Of a stretch of DNA of 51,459 nucleotides, positions 38,883-46,951 are shown piece after piece. The DNA comes from an uncultured Bacteroidales bacterium (GTDB lineage Bacteria > Bacteroidota > Bacteroidia > Bacteroidales > UBA932): positions 1-51,459 of the forward strand of contig ONMJ01000011.1 in the NCBI GenBank assembly GCA_900318955.1, in the 5' to 3' direction. The number at the start of each line of letters is the position of its first letter. Position 1 is the first letter of the stretch. Under the pieces are notes generated by a model. It did no database searches. It was not told the origin of the DNA and worked only from the letters and a program-made list of their open reading frames with translations. The translations under genes were made by a program, and so were the position numbers.

Positions 38883-40685
38883 TCAGAATTTCTTTTCTAG
38901 CTCTTCGATAGGGATTATTGCTATTATTTTCTTGCCTGAACTGGTAAATTCGGGATTGTCAGAGGACAGCAGGGAATCGATAAGTCGCTGAGCCTCGATA
39001 GGAGACGAGACTTCAGATGAGCCGGAAGCTCCCAAAATAGCGAATTTTTCCGCCATTGAATTCTCCATCACCCCTTGAAGAGTTGTAGTATTGTCGGAAA
39101 GAATAAGTAGAATGTCGGAGAGCATCGTCTCGACTTTTCCCTGCTCGGTAGAATACCCCTCCGGTACTCCATTCACTACAACAGAATCATTTCCAAACGG
39201 GGTTATGTCGAATCCCAGGGAGCTGAGAAGATCGGCATTTTCATCGAAAATCTGTCTCTGAGCTACCCCGACGCTCACTTGCTGAGGGAAAAGGGCAGTC
39301 TGGGTAATGTGCCCGCTCTTGCGGAAGGCCCTAAGGAAACGATCGAAGAAAATCCTTTCCTTAGCCCTCCTGACATTGATTACCATTATCCCGGATTTCG
39401 ACTGGGAAAGAATATACTTTCCATGGACTGTCATCACCTGGGAAGTAGGAAGGGTCCTGTCTTCGAAGAGCTTGCCATAATTCTCATTCTTGCTGACATA
39501 TTTCGAGTAGTCGGGGGTCTCCACAGGCTCCGCCGAAGGCAAGTCAAAACTGCCCTGGAAAGGCTCCGGATTGAATGGATTGTAATCCGGATCCAAGCCT
39601 GCGGAAGGTATGCTGGAAGGCCTGTATTCCCCGAAATTAGTCCCGAGAACAGGCATCTTCGAAGCCTCCGGATTCTCAAAATCTATGTCTCCTGAAATTG
39701 CGTTGTACCCAAGGGATTCCTTCACTGCGGCAAAGATAATCTGGAAGACGACGCTGTCTTCTTCGAACTTGATTTCGGTCTTGGTTGGATGGATATTGAC
39801 ATCAATCGCGGAAGGATCGGTCTCAATATAGATGAAATAGCTCGGGGTGGTTCCTTCCGGTATCATGCCTTCATAGGCTTTCATCACCGCCTTATGGAGA
39901 TAGGGGCTTCTGAAATAGCGGCCGTTCACGAAGAAGAACTGGTTGCCGAGGGTCTTCTTGGCACCTTCAGGACGGCCGATAAAGCCACTCACCTTAGCGA
40001 TTGTGGTATCCGCAGAAATATCGACGACATCACCGACAACTCCTTGTCCGAAAAGGTCCATAATCCTGAATTTCAAGGATTTCGCCGGTCTCAGCACGGA
40101 GACCTCCTTACCGTTGTGGATCAGGGTGAATCCGACATCCGGGCGGGTAAGGACAACCCTTGTGAATTCTTCGTAGATGTGCTTGAACTCAACATTGTCC
40201 GACTTGAGGAACTTTCTCCTCGCAGGGACATTGTAGAAAAGGTTACGGACCGAAAAGCTACTGCCTTTCGGAGCCTGGACTTCCTTTGTGGACAAATGCT
40301 CTGAAGCGGCGAAAACCACTTCGCATCCGAGTTCATCCTCTTCTCTCCTTGTCCTCAGTGTAACCTCCGCAACGGCTGCAATAGATGCGAGAGCCTCTCC
40401 CCTGAAGCCGAAGGTCATGATATTTTCAAGATCCTCTGCGGTCGCTATCTTCGATGTTGCATGCCTCTCAAAGCAGAGAACAGCGTCATCCGGACTCATT
40501 CCAGAGCCGTTGTCGATAACCTGCACGAGAGTCCTTCCTGCGTCTTGAATAGTCACGCTCACTTGAGTTGCTCCAGCATCCAAAGAGTTCTCCATCAACT
40601 CCTTAACCACCGAAGAGGGTCTTTGTACGACCTCTCCGGCAGCTATCATATTGGCGATATTTCCAGGCAGTATCCTCAGTTCCAT
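38883..40685 (-). CDS. mutL: DNA mismatch repair protein MutL
   Basis: 600-aa GHKL ATPase of mismatch repair. The ATPase blocks IAAGEVVQRPSSVVKELMENSLDAGA, VIDNGSGM and FGFRGEALASIAAV are intact, and NIHPTKTEIKFE marks the end of the N-terminal domain. The frame continues upstream to 40814, but the ATG at 40685 gives the normal start MELRILPGNIANMIAAGE and overlaps the upstream stop by one base (TAATG). A DQHAxxER-type endonuclease motif is not seen: the matching stretch reads MVINVRRAKERIFFDRF, so the endonuclease activity may be reduced or absent. Confidence 0.95.
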   Translation of the reverse strand: MELRILPGNIANMIAAGEVVQRPSSVVKELMENSLDAGATQVSVTIQDAGRTLVQVIDNGSGMSPDDAVLCFERHATSKIATAEDLENIMTFGFRGEALASIAAVAEVTLRTRREEDELGCEVVFAASEHLSTKEVQAPKGSSFSVRNLFYNVPARRKFLKSDNVEFKHIYEEFTRVVLTRPDVGFTLIHNGKEVSVLRPAKSLKFRIMDLFGQGVVGDVVDISADTTIAKVSGFIGRPEGAKKTLGNQFFFVNGRYFRSPYLHKAVMKAYEGMIPEGTTPSYFIYIETDPSAIDVNIHPTKTEIKFEEDSVVFQIIFAAVKESLGYNAISGDIDFENPEASKMPVLGTNFGEYRPSSIPSAGLDPDYNPFNPEPFQGSFDLPSAEPVETPDYSKYVSKNENYGKLFEDRTLPTSQVMTVHGKYILSQSKSGIMVINVRRAKERIFFDRFLRAFRKSGHITQTALFPQQVSVGVAQRQIFDENADLLSSLGFDITPFGNDSVVVNGVPEGYSTEQGKVETMLSDILLILSDNTTTLQGVMENSMAEKFAILGASGSSEVSSPIEAQRLIDSLLSSDNPEFTSSGKKIIAIIPIEELEKKF

Positions 40686-40993
40686 TATAGCAGAGAATAA
40701 AACTTGGTGATATAAATGAGGACAGCTGCTATAAGAAGGAGAGTGACAATGCCAATTATCGCCTGGGTTCTTGTCGCAGAGCTGCGGGTACGTTTGTAAG
40801 CCCCGTCGCGCCATGCGCCGCGGATGCTGCTCCCGGGAACATATGTCCCGTCTTCCTTGCTTTTAGCATTGGTCCCGTCCACGTCCCCGAACTTCTCCTT
40901 TAGAGCCTCTTTTTCAGGATCATAGTAGCGAGGCTTATAGTTGAACACCCTGTGCTCCTGGTCCCCGAAGAAACCGAAATTAAAACCAGCCAT
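40685..40993 (-). CDS. Small tail-anchored membrane protein upstream of mutL
   Basis: 102-aa protein, not assigned to a named family. The N-terminus MAGFNFGFFGDQEHRVFNYKPRYYDPEKEALKEKFG is charged and aromatic, and a single membrane helix (IIGIVTLLLIAAVLIYITKF) lies at the C-terminus. I recall proteins of this plan as conserved in Bacteroidota. The ATG at 40993 is chosen over one six codons earlier because the latter would be very close to the predicted transcription start. It is the first gene of a six-gene minus-strand run, joined to mutL by a TAATG overlap. Confidence 0.75.
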   Translation of the reverse strand: MAGFNFGFFGDQEHRVFNYKPRYYDPEKEALKEKFGDVDGTNAKSKEDGTYVPGSSIRGAWRDGAYKRTRSSATRTQAIIGIVTLLLIAAVLIYITKFYSLL

Positions 40994-41015
40994 AAAAACC
41001 TTTTTTATCAAATAG

Positions 41016-41023
41016 CAAATATA
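41016..41023 (-). promoter_or_regulatory. -7 box of the mutL-containing operon
   Basis: The minus strand reads TATATTTG, 23 bases upstream of the ATG at 40993. It is divergent from the ispF promoter 13 bases away. Confidence 0.65.
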
Positions 41024-41035
41024 CTAAAAATTGCG

Positions 41036-41043
41036 TAAGTTTG
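41036..41043 (+). promoter_or_regulatory. -7 box of the ispF promoter
   Basis: TAAGTTTG matches TAnnTTTG and lies 18 bases before the ispF ATG at 41062, predicting a very short leader. Confidence 0.6.
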
Positions 41044-41061
41044 CAGAAACATGCTGATGAT

Positions 41062-41541
41062 ATGGATATAAGGATAGGCAACGGATACGATGTTCACGCT
41101 CTCAAAGAAGGGCTGCCGATGTGGCTTGGAGGCATAAAGATAGATTCCCCGAAGGGCTTTGTAGCCCATTCGGACGGGGATGTGGCGATCCATGCATTAT
41201 GCGATGCCCTTCTCGGTGCCCTCGCTCTCGGTGACATTGGACACCTTTTCCCCGACAACGCCCCCGAGTGGAAAGGCATCGACAGCAAGATTCTCCTTGG
41301 GAAGGTCGTCGGTCTTATTCATGATAAGGGCTACGAGGTCGGGAATGCCGATATCACCATCGCTCTCCAGAAGCCAAAGCTTGCTCCCCATATCCTCAAA
41401 ATGAGAGAGACCCTCGCCCCTATTCTCGGAATCTCTCTCGACAGAGTTTCTGTAAAGGCTACAACCACTGAAAAACTCGGTTTTGTCGGCCGCGAAGAGG
41501 GCTGCGAAGTATGGGCCTCAGCCATTGTTATTTCTCGCTAA
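41062..41541 (+). CDS. ispF: 2-C-methyl-D-erythritol 2,4-cyclodiphosphate synthase
   Basis: 159-aa trimeric zinc enzyme of the non-mevalonate isoprenoid pathway. Metal ligands Asp10 and His12 are in GNGYDVHAL and His44 in GDVAIHALCDALLG; the C-terminal block VSVKATTTEKLGFVGREEG is diagnostic. The ATG at 41062 is preferred to the TTG at 41041, which lies inside the -7 box. It supplies precursors for the polyprenyl synthase encoded at 28545, although the two are not linked. The next gene starts ten bases downstream. Confidence 0.97.
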   Translation: MDIRIGNGYDVHALKEGLPMWLGGIKIDSPKGFVAHSDGDVAIHALCDALLGALALGDIGHLFPDNAPEWKGIDSKILLGKVVGLIHDKGYEVGNADITIALQKPKLAPHILKMRETLAPILGISLDRVSVKATTTEKLGFVGREEGCEVWASAIVISR

Positions 41542-41551
41542 ACAATTCACT

Positions 41552-42169
41552 ATGAAACGTTTACTATTTATCATTGCGTCAGTTGCCGCTTTACTGTCTA
41601 TAAGCGTAATCTCTTCTGCCCAGAACACAGATTCTACAGGCACGTGGACTCCGGGAGAGCTCCAAAAGAAAGGAACCCGCCTTGCAATAGGCGGAGAGAA
41701 ACTCTCTAAAGAAGTCCAAACTCTTATTCTTTCCGACATCAATGGAGAAGATCTCAACCCACAGTGGAATAAGTACACCCGTGAGGCTCAAGCAGGCCTT
41801 TGGACACTTGTCGGAGGATCCGTAGTATTCGCCGGAGGAATTACATATATGACAGTTCTTGGCATCGGATATGTCCTCGGGGTTGCTATCGGCGCCGGAG
41901 TGGGAGCGGTCGCGACCGGAGGGCAGGGAGACATGTCCGGAATCGGAGATTCGGTTGCCGAAGGGATGAAAGGGAAATTCATAGCTTCGGAAATCATCAC
42001 GGTAGCGGGATTGGCAGGAATGACTACCGGAATAGTCCTACTCTGCGTTGGTCACAGCAACCTTAAAAAAGTCGTAAAGTACTGCAACTCAATAGGTTCT
42101 CCGGAGACAGCGTACTTTAATTTTGGTACGACCGCCTCCGGAGGAATAGGACTTACATTCAATTTCTAA
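41552..42169 (+). CDS. Exported Gly-rich protein of unknown function (205 aa)
   Basis: It has a signal peptide (MKRLLFIIASVAALLSISVISSAQ), a polar section, and glycine-rich hydrophobic segments (about residues 90-130 and 150-175) that could be membrane helices. The C-terminus reads TASGGIGLTFNF. The plan is like that of the protein at 14729-15415. The frame is open back into ispF, but the ATG at 41552 is the only one giving a signal peptide. No function is proposed. Confidence 0.7.
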   Translation: MKRLLFIIASVAALLSISVISSAQNTDSTGTWTPGELQKKGTRLAIGGEKLSKEVQTLILSDINGEDLNPQWNKYTREAQAGLWTLVGGSVVFAGGITYMTVLGIGYVLGVAIGAGVGAVATGGQGDMSGIGDSVAEGMKGKFIASEIITVAGLAGMTTGIVLLCVGHSNLKKVVKYCNSIGSPETAYFNFGTTASGGIGLTFNF

Positions 42170-42182
42170 TAGAGAGAGGAAA

Positions 42183-43184
42183 TTAATCCCCGAGAGTTGC
42201 TACCATCACAGCCTTGATGGTATGCATCCTGTTTTCGGCCTCGTCGAAAACTATGCTATTCTTGCTCTCGAACACATCTTCAGTGACCTCAACTCCGTCA
42301 AGGCCGAACTTTTCGTAGACATCGCGGCCGGCCTTCGTTTCAAGATTGTGATATGAAGGAAGGCAGTGCATAAACTTGCATGAAGGATTGCCGGTACGCT
42401 CCATAAGGGAGGCGTTCACCTGATAAGGCATGAGCATGGCGATCCGCTCTTTCCATACTTCGTCCGGCTCTCCCATTGAGACCCAGATATCGGTATAGAT
42501 GAAATCGCAGCCCTTCACTCCTGCATCCACATCATCGGTAATAGTCACTCTCGCTCCGGTTTCAGCTGCGATCTTCATGCACTCATCAACGAGCTCTTTT
42601 GAGGGCTGGAGGGCCTTCGGAGCTACAATTCTCACATCCATTCCCATCTTGGCTCCTCCGACAAGTAGGGAGTTACCCATATTGAAACGGGCATCTCCAA
42701 GGTAGGCGAATTTCACATCAGTGAGAGGCTTGTCAATATGCTCCTCGATTGTCATAAGGTCGGCAAGAACCTGGGTCGGATGGGCCTCGTTAGTAAGACC
42801 GTTCCAGACCGGAACTCCCGAATACTCAGCTAGTTCCTCAACCGTAGTCTGGGCAAAGCCGCGATATTCGATACCATCGAACATCCTTCCGAGGACGCGA
42901 GCTGTATCTTTCATGGACTCCTTGATGCCAATCTGCGAGCCGGTAGGGCCGAGATATGTCACATGGGCGCCCTGGTCATGAGCGGCGACCTCGAAGGCAC
43001 AGCGGGTGCGGGTCGATGTCTTTTCGAAAATGAGAGCGATGTTCTTACCGACCATCGTCTGCCTTTCAGTCCCGGATATTTTCGCACGCTTAAGATCATG
43101 CGCGAGATCGAGAAGATACCTCATCTCCTCAGGGGTGTAGTCGAGCAGTTTAAGGAAACTGCGGTTTTTAAGATTGTATGCCAT
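42183..43184 (-). CDS. arcB: Ornithine carbamoyltransferase, probably catabolic
   Basis: 333-aa enzyme. The carbamoyl-phosphate loop STRTR is at residues 57-61, [12 protein letters not shown] and the ornithine-binding VSMGEPDE are present, and FMHCLPSYH carries the active Cys. These features fit true ornithine transcarbamylase rather than the succinylornithine enzyme that Bacteroides fragilis uses for arginine synthesis. With carbamate kinase and a deiminase upstream on the same strand it should run as citrulline + phosphate to ornithine + carbamoyl phosphate. The 13-base gap to carbamate kinase supports cotranscription. Confidence 0.94.
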   Translation of the reverse strand: MAYNLKNRSFLKLLDYTPEEMRYLLDLAHDLKRAKISGTERQTMVGKNIALIFEKTSTRTRCAFEVAAHDQGAHVTYLGPTGSQIGIKESMKDTARVLGRMFDGIEYRGFAQTTVEELAEYSGVPVWNGLTNEAHPTQVLADLMTIEEHIDKPLTDVKFAYLGDARFNMGNSLLVGGAKMGMDVRIVAPKALQPSKELVDECMKIAAETGARVTITDDVDAGVKGCDFIYTDIWVSMGEPDEVWKERIAMLMPYQVNASLMERTGNPSCKFMHCLPSYHNLETKAGRDVYEKFGLDGVEVTEDVFESKNSIVFDEAENRMHTIKAVMVATLGD

Positions 43185-43197
43185 AATTAATTGATTA

Positions 43198-44139
43198 TTA
43201 TCTTATTATTCTTGTTCCGCAAGAAGGGTTGTCTAGCTGGCCTGCCTCTGTGATGATGCATTCTCCGCCGGTCAGAGCGACAAATCTGATGCCTGCCCTG
43301 ACCTTCGGAGCCATTGACCCTTCTGCAAACTGGCCCTCAGCGAGATACTTCTCAGCCTCTGCAATTGTCATAACATCAAGATCTTTCTGCTCGGGGGTAT
43401 TGAAATTAAGGCAGACCTTCGGGACATCGGTAAGGATATAGAACACCTCCGCACCGGTCTCCTTCGCACAGAGAGCCGAAGCGAGGTCCTTGTCAATAAC
43501 AGCCTCGACCCCTTTATGGCCGTTTCCATCCTTGACGACAGGTATTCCACCGCCTCCGACAGTCACTACTATGCAACCCGTCTCGGCAAGCTCACGAACA
43601 ATACCTATATTGAATATTTTCTTCGGCTCCGGAGAAGCAACGACCTTACGATAGCCCCTCCCTTTCGGATCTTTACGGTAGATTGCACCGGACTCGGCTC
43701 CAAGCCTGGCTGCAACTTCTTCTGTATAATAGGGGCCGACCGGTTTTGTAGGATTCATGAACATTGGATCATCCGGATCGACCTCCACCCTGGTAACGAT
43801 TGAGACGACAGGGCGGTCAATGCCTCTTCTACAGAGGACCCTTTCCATTGCTGTCTCGATAAGATAGGCTATTGACCCTTGGGTCTCCGCCCCACAGAAA
43901 TCCATCGGCATCGCCTGGAGGCCGAACTCCTTCGCTCCGGCCTCATGCTGGAGCATCACATTGCCTACCTGGGGACCGTTGCCATGCCCTATGATAATAT
44001 TATATCCCCTCTCGATCAGAGGGATAAGCTGTTCGCATGTCTGCTCCACATTTTCCAGCTGCTCGCTGAAAGTCCCTTTCTGCCCGCTTCTCAAAAGCGC
44101 GTTGCCGCCGAAGGCGACCATTGCTATAGGTTTTGCCAT
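43198..44139 (-). CDS. arcC: Carbamate kinase
   Basis: 313-aa enzyme that makes ATP from carbamoyl phosphate and ADP, releasing ammonia and CO2. The amino-acid-kinase fold shows [17 protein letters not shown] at the N-terminus, [16 protein letters not shown], and [34 protein letters not shown], all typical. It lies 13 bases from both neighbours in the deiminase operon. Confidence 0.97.
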   Translation of the reverse strand: MAKPIAMVAFGGNALLRSGQKGTFSEQLENVEQTCEQLIPLIERGYNIIIGHGNGPQVGNVMLQHEAGAKEFGLQAMPMDFCGAETQGSIAYLIETAMERVLCRRGIDRPVVSIVTRVEVDPDDPMFMNPTKPVGPYYTEEVAARLGAESGAIYRKDPKGRGYRKVVASPEPKKIFNIGIVRELAETGCIVVTVGGGGIPVVKDGNGHKGVEAVIDKDLASALCAKETGAEVFYILTDVPKVCLNFNTPEQKDLDVMTIAEAEKYLAEGQFAEGSMAPKVRAGIRFVALTGGECIITEAGQLDNPSCGTRIIR

Positions 44140-44152
44140 AATAAACTGATTG

Positions 44153-45067
44153 TCAATCTCTTCTAAGAGGAAGAGTAGAACACCTTAAAAGCCCTCCCAT
44201 CTTGGAAATCTCCCTGTATGGTACAGTCTCTACCGTCATTCCCCACTCCTCACTCAGATGATGGTTGAGCCTGGTGAAATGCTCTTCGGTAACAACCACA
44301 TCCTCTGAGATAGAGAAAATATTGGAATTCATCCAGTACATTTCTTCTTTCGTCAGTTCGAAAACATTCTCTTTTCCGAAAAATTCTACAAGGTGGTCGG
44401 CATCGCGAGGATTCATGAATCCCGGCTTGTAAATAATAGCCTTTCCGCGACCGACCGGCATGAAGGTGCAGTCAAGATGGAGAATTCCCTCATAGGGATC
44501 AGTATCGCTCTTTCTCAGATTCAGCGGGATAATATTCTTAGACGGGAATATCATTTTCAGGTAGTCGAGAGCAAGACGGTTGGTACGCGCAGTCTTGACG
44601 GACGAATAATCAGGGAAATTGTATTGTCCGAGGAAAATAGTATCTCCATAGAGAATCACATCACCTCCCTCCACATGGACCATTTCCGGAAGGTTGTAAA
44701 TCTGCTTATAATGAATCTGACGATAGACGACATCATAGGCGTCAATCTCCCTCTGGCGGTCGGGGATGATATTGGAAACAATTATCTTATCGTCAATTAC
44801 GAATCCTACGTCGCGGGCAAAAACCTGATTGCACCCTTCAACAGGATCCGGGCGGTATACTTCGACTCCCCACTTTCTGAGGATAGCCTCAAAAGCCCCC
44901 ATCTCATGGACTATGTCTTCATCTTTCGGATAGACTCCATTGAGGACAGACTCGTATGATTTGCTGTCAAAGGTCTCCTCCAGCGAAGGGGCAGGTCCAT
45001 TGGACTCAGGTCTTCCGAGGACGACAGCCCTTAGTCTTGAAGTCTCATTAGTTACGTGTATATTCAT
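44153..45067 (-). CDS. Short arginine-deiminase-type enzyme (304 aa)
   Basis: Guanidino-group-modifying enzyme of the amidinotransferase/deiminase fold. The catalytic set is complete: Asp86 (FARDVGF), Glu133 and Asp136 (VEGGDV), His197 (LHLDCTF) and the nucleophile Cys296 (GGLLRCSTLPL). At 304 aa it is about 100 residues shorter than classical ArcA and lacks the extra helical domain. It is the first gene of a run with carbamate kinase and catabolic ornithine carbamoyltransferase, so arginine deimination to citrulline is the best guess; other guanidino compounds or peptidyl substrates cannot be excluded. No signal peptide. The promoter -7 box is 23 bases upstream. Confidence 0.85.
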   Translation of the reverse strand: MNIHVTNETSRLRAVVLGRPESNGPAPSLEETFDSKSYESVLNGVYPKDEDIVHEMGAFEAILRKWGVEVYRPDPVEGCNQVFARDVGFVIDDKIIVSNIIPDRQREIDAYDVVYRQIHYKQIYNLPEMVHVEGGDVILYGDTIFLGQYNFPDYSSVKTARTNRLALDYLKMIFPSKNIIPLNLRKSDTDPYEGILHLDCTFMPVGRGKAIIYKPGFMNPRDADHLVEFFGKENVFELTKEEMYWMNSNIFSISEDVVVTEEHFTRLNHHLSEEWGMTVETVPYREISKMGGLLRCSTLPLRRD

Positions 45068-45089
45068 AAATAATCGTGGTCTATTTTCA

Positions 45090-45097
45090 CAAATATA
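45090..45097 (-). promoter_or_regulatory. -7 box of the arginine deiminase operon
   Basis: The minus strand reads TATATTTG, 23 bases upstream of the ATG at 45067. No clear -33 element in the A+T-rich upstream sequence. Confidence 0.65.
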
Positions 45098-45136
45098 CGA
45101 ATAATTATTAAGTAAAAAGTAGATTATTTCACATAA

Positions 45137-45156
45137 ATTGAAAGTATTTCAATACT
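45137..45156. promoter_or_regulatory. Overlapping inverted repeats in the divergent gap
   Basis: ATTGAAA/TTTCAAT with a three-base centre (45137-45153) and AGTATT/AATACT with a two-base centre (45143-45156) overlap. They lie just upstream of the -33 region of the promoter for the gene at 45212 and between two divergent promoters. A regulator site is possible, but A+T-rich DNA makes chance palindromes more likely. Confidence 0.4.
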
Positions 45157-45181
45157 ATTTAATTTTTAGACTAAGATTTAC

Positions 45182-45189
45182 TATATTTG
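45182..45189 (+). promoter_or_regulatory. -7 box of the double-domain esterase gene
   Basis: TATATTTG matches TAnnTTTG, 22 bases upstream of the ATG at 45212. Upstream -33 is weak (T-rich only). Confidence 0.65.
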
Positions 45190-45211
45190 AAACCACATAA
45201 TTGATTTTCTT

Positions 45212-46951
45212 ATGAAAAAGGCCATTATTTTCTTACTCACTGTCCTATTTTCGGTCACTGGTTATTCATTCGAGAGGGAACCGGTATGGCCAAAGGGCAA
45301 AATGCCTGATCAGCAAGCTCATCAGATAGCTGCAATGACGGACGAAACGTCTCTTCCTGACTTCGACCCCGATAAGCATAGGATGCCGTACCTCGAGTGG
45401 TTCGACGCTCCTTCACCCGAAGTGCGTAACGGAGGATGCATGATTCTGATATCAGGAGGCAGTTATAAAAACTGCTGCGACGTAGGTCTGATCAAATTAT
45501 GGCGTGAAACTTTTACCGCTCTAGGATTCCAATGCGTGAATTTTGTCTATAGGACCAGCCGTCCGATTGGACTTCCTATATATCAGTCCGCATGGGAAGA
45601 CGGCCAGAGAGCAGTCAGGCTGGTAAGAAAAGAAGCCAAAAAAAGAGGTTATGATCCCGAAAAAATAGGCGTTATCGGCATGTCAGCCGGATCCCACCTC
45701 ACCCTGCTTCTTGCAACGAGTTCCCAGACTCCGGCATATCAGAGGATTGATAAGATTGACGATATCCCCTGCCATATCAACTGGGCTATCGTCAATGCTC
45801 CCGCCTATGCAACCACGGACGGAGAAGACGGGAACCGCTCTTCCATGATGGGTTATGGTCCTGAAGTCAAGCTCTCCTCGGTATTCAAATTCGACGAGAA
45901 GACCTGCCCGATGAGCCTTCATCACGGCGGGATGGACCCTTATTCCCCCGGAGGATCCACCCAGGTCTACCGTCAGCTCCGTAGGATGGGAATTCCTGCC
46001 GAGCTGCACCTATATCCCGGCAAGGGTCATGGGGCATTCGGCCTTGAAAGGGGCATTGAATTCATGAGACAGATGGGATTTCTGGGAGAGTTGGAGCCAG
46101 AAGTCAAGCTCGTGGACCGCTACCCTTCCGATGAGGCGAGGGATAGTCTCGTCAAAGAGCCTGTTTGGCCGGAAGGAAAGATGCCGAATCCCCAGGAAGG
46201 GCAATGCACTCCCTATATAGAATGGCATTTCCCTAAGGTCCTCAAGACTACAGCAATCCAGATTATATATTCCGGCGGCAGCTACACGAGCAACAATCCC
46301 GACGGGTTCGAGGTTGCCCCTGCAAGACGCTACCTCAACGACCTTGGAATGACCGTGGTGACCATGAAATACCGCACGCCGAGGCCTTCGGCAGAGAGCG
46401 GGCTGATGAAGCATGTAACGGCATGGGAGGACCTTCAGAGGGCGATCAGGCTCGTTCGTAGCAAAGCCGCAGACTACGGTCTGGACCCTGAAAGAATCGG
46501 TATAATGGGAAGCTCCGCCGGCGGACATCTTACGCTAATGGGAGTAACCTCCTCTCGCCACCAGTCTTACAACCCGATTGACAAGATTGACAAGCTTTCC
46601 TGCAAAGTGGCATGGGGTATCGGTATATATCCGGCGTATGCCCTTACGGACGGTGCCGATCAGCACAATATCCATGGCGGAAACGAAGATGAGGACGTTC
46701 TGGTACCTGAATTCAGCTTCGATCTCGACACGGCTCCAATGCTGCTGATCCATGGCGATGCCGACTATTGGGCGTCCATGAACTCAGTGAAAGTATGGGA
46801 GAAAATGAGAGCAATGGGTATACAGTGTGAACTGCATACCCTTGCACTTCGCCCCCACTGCTTCCAGCGGGCGGCTTCTCCTGGCACCGGGAGCTATACC
46901 TGGCTCGACCGTATCGGAGAATACCTCAGAGGCCTTTCTGTACTGGAATAA
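45212..46951 (+). CDS. Secreted protein with two tandem alpha/beta-hydrolase domains
   Basis: 579-aa protein with a signal peptide (MKKAIIFLLTVLFSVTGYS) and two esterase units. Unit 1 (about residues 22-300) begins REPVWPKGKMP and has nucleophile Ser158 in GMSAG, Asp242 and His273 (GKGHGAF). Unit 2 (about 316-579) begins KEPVWPEGKMP and has Ser435 in GSSAG, Asp518 (HGDAD) and His549. Both triads look complete, and the shared start motif and order of blocks (SGGSY, AWEDxQRAxRLVR, PxKI/PERIGxxGxSAG) show an internal duplication. Acetyl or feruloyl esters on glycans are likely substrates by family, but specificity cannot be read. Its stop directly abuts the convergent stop of the next gene. Confidence 0.87.
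   Translation: MKKAIIFLLTVLFSVTGYSFEREPVWPKGKMPDQQAHQIAAMTDETSLPDFDPDKHRMPYLEWFDAPSPEVRNGGCMILISGGSYKNCCDVGLIKLWRETFTALGFQCVNFVYRTSRPIGLPIYQSAWEDGQRAVRLVRKEAKKRGYDPEKIGVIGMSAGSHLTLLLATSSQTPAYQRIDKIDDIPCHINWAIVNAPAYATTDGEDGNRSSMMGYGPEVKLSSVFKFDEKTCPMSLHHGGMDPYSPGGSTQVYRQLRRMGIPAELHLYPGKGHGAFGLERGIEFMRQMGFLGELEPEVKLVDRYPSDEARDSLVKEPVWPEGKMPNPQEGQCTPYIEWHFPKVLKTTAIQIIYSGGSYTSNNPDGFEVAPARRYLNDLGMTVVTMKYRTPRPSAESGLMKHVTAWEDLQRAIRLVRSKAADYGLDPERIGIMGSSAGGHLTLMGVTSSRHQSYNPIDKIDKLSCKVAWGIGIYPAYALTDGADQHNIHGGNEDEDVLVPEFSFDLDTAPMLLIHGDADYWASMNSVKVWEKMRAMGIQCELHTLALRPHCFQRAASPGTGSYTWLDRIGEYLRGLSVLE

Noticed and set aside
40686-40814. N-terminal extension of MutL to 40814
   Set aside because: The extension is antisense-frame sequence from the upstream small gene and precedes the standard MELRILPGNIA start.
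42183-43184. The carbamoyltransferase considered as the succinylornithine enzyme of Bacteroides
   Set aside because: The [13 protein letters not shown] and HCLP motifs fit true ornithine carbamoyltransferase, and the operon context is catabolic.
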